NCBI GenBank assembly: GCA_020722405.1
Contig: DYKW01000029.1
Location: 1 to 14,366 of the forward strand
Reading direction: 5' to 3'
DNA length: 14,366 nucleotides
Origin: Anaerolinea thermophila
GTDB lineage: Bacteria > Chloroflexota > Anaerolineae > Anaerolineales > DRKV01
In this document: positions 13,839-14,366 of the stretch, piece after piece
How the letters are laid out: the number at the start of each line of letters is the position of its first letter
How positions within the stretch are numbered: position 1 is the first letter of the stretch
Notes under the pieces: generated by a model
The model's input: the letters and a program-made list of their open reading frames with translations, nothing else
What the model was told of the DNA's origin: nothing
Database searches by the model: none
Position numbers and translations under genes: made by a program

Positions 13839-14242
13839 TGACAGAACGGGAAAATCTTGACCAGATCACGGAGAGCATGATCGGTGCCACTATTGAAGTG
13901 CACCGCGCTCTGGGGCCTGGCCTTCTGGAGTCGGCGTATGAAGCCTGTCTGACTTTTGAATTGGCCCAACGCGGCCTGAAGGTGGAACAACAGAAACCCC
14001 TGCCCGTGGTCTATCGGGAGGTCAAGCTGGATTGTGGCTACCGCCTGGATCTTCTCGTCGAAGAAGCGGTCATTGTCGAGGTGATGCCGGTTCATCAGGC
14101 TCAGTTGCTTTCCTACCTGAAGATTTCTGGTTGCAAGGTGGGCTTGCTGATCAACTTCAATGTCAGGGGCCTGAAGGATGGCATTCGCCGGGTGGTGAAT
14201 GACTTTCTAGATTTTCTGCGTTCTCCGCGGGCTCTGCGGTAA
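13838..14242 (+). CDS. GxxExxY protein (PD-(D/E)xK-like), probably lacking the catalytic Lys
   Basis: 134 residues. The GxxExxY family is a group of small proteins with a nuclease-like fold, function unknown. Visible motifs: IGATIEVHRALGPGLLESAY (15-34; Gly28, Glu31, Tyr34), VYREVKLDCGYRLDLLVE (58-75, Asp71), MPVHQAQLLSYLK (83-95) and GLLINFNVRGLKDGIRRVV (102-120). Family members normally read VIVE(I/L)KAVE.. before MPVH/LPVH; here it is VIVEVMPVH (78-86), so about six residues including the ExK lysine are missing. An in-frame GTG at 13766 is possible, but the ATG at 13838 matches the usual family start. The C-terminus (FLRSPRALR) and stop codon lie in the right inverted repeat. Confidence 0.85.
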   Translation: MTERENLDQITESMIGATIEVHRALGPGLLESAYEACLTFELAQRGLKVEQQKPLPVVYREVKLDCGYRLDLLVEEAVIVEVMPVHQAQLLSYLKISGCKVGLLINFNVRGLKDGIRRVVNDFLDFLRSPRALR

Positions 14243-14251
14243 ACAGATACG
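14212..14251 (-). repeat. Right inverted repeat bracketing the GxxExxY gene
   Basis: Inverted partner of 13800-13838. It supplies the last codons and the TAA of the GxxExxY gene and merges at 14249-14251 into the next repeat-element end. Confidence 0.75.
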
Positions 14252-14285
14252 GTTTTTGGATTACCCAAAAAGTCCGAGAAGATAC
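14249..14285 (-). repeat. Left end of the GTATC-family element abutting the GxxExxY repeat
   Basis: The minus strand reads GTATCTTCTCGGA, then a hairpin (TTTTTGG / CCAAAAA), then CCG running into the GxxExxY right repeat. Order and spacing match the left ends at 10029, 4277 (minus) and 8715: end, hairpin, then CGCAGAG/CGCAAAG words. No GTATCATCTCA-type partner end is found before 13800. Confidence 0.65.
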
Positions 14286-14321
14286 GGGCATGGTTCAGAA
14301 ATCTGTAAACAATATCTGATC

Positions 14322-14366
14322 TGAAAATAGATTTTCATGTCTGGTGGTGAAAATCATTTTTTCATG
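14322..14366. repeat. Two direct copies of a TGAAAAT..ATTTTCATG palindrome
   Basis: TGAAAATAGATTTTCATG (14322-14339) and TGAAAATCATTTTTTCATG (14348-14366) are spaced 26 bp start to start. The first is a perfect inverted repeat of 7 bp with a 2-nt centre. They could be operator sites for a gene beyond the window or the start of another repeat. Confidence 0.45.

Overview
The window most resembles a chromosome segment of a Chloroflexota bacterium, probably class Anaerolineae. This is inferred from gene content: Thr/Pro-rich lipoproteins with an NBR1-type Ig-like domain, a V4R-type protein beside an adenosine-specific kinase, a GxxExxY protein, and intergenic DNA rich in small palindromic repeats. 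No rRNA or tRNA is present, so the assignment is moderate.

Layout. 1-633: repeat-rich and gene-free, with the end of one repeat element (1-98) and a 109-bp MITE-like element with a perfect 9-bp target duplication (399-525). 634-4072 (+): an overlapping three-gene operon, NBR1-Ig lipoprotein / queG / CapA-like lipoprotein. 4107-4277: a compact copy of the repeat element. 4314-5598 (-): V4R-like protein, adenosine-specific kinase, then a decayed Fur-family regulator. 5600-6067: divergent intergenic region with two promoters and a 145-nt patch that folds into several hairpins. 6068-8518 (+): gyrA with a terminator. 8580-8850: repeat debris. 8851-9945 (-): birA and a small membrane protein. 10029-10355: a 327-bp non-coding element with terminal inverted repeats and an 8-bp target duplication, lodged against the Shine-Dalgarno of the next operon. 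10369-13747 (+): ABC exporter, ATPase plus two permeases with 4-nt overlaps. 13800-14251: a GxxExxY gene bracketed by inverted repeats. 14249-14366: another repeat-element end and operator-like palindromes.

How it fits together. The protein genes are ordinary housekeeping or envelope genes in tight operons: tRNA queuosine synthesis, DNA gyrase, biotin attachment and ABC-2 export. The unusual content is between them. A family of elements recurs, with GTATCWTCTCA-type ends, a hairpin next to one end, and sub-terminal inverted arrays built on ACGCAAAG / CGCAGAG words. Its interior varies: almost empty (4107-4277) or GACTAnnC octamers (10029-10355; end only at 1-98). A related arrangement surrounds the GxxExxY gene. 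The best copy has an intact target duplication, so it moved as a unit. The GxxExxY protein appears to have lost the Lys of its nuclease-like ExK motif. A truncated Fur pseudogene lies 36 bp from another copy.
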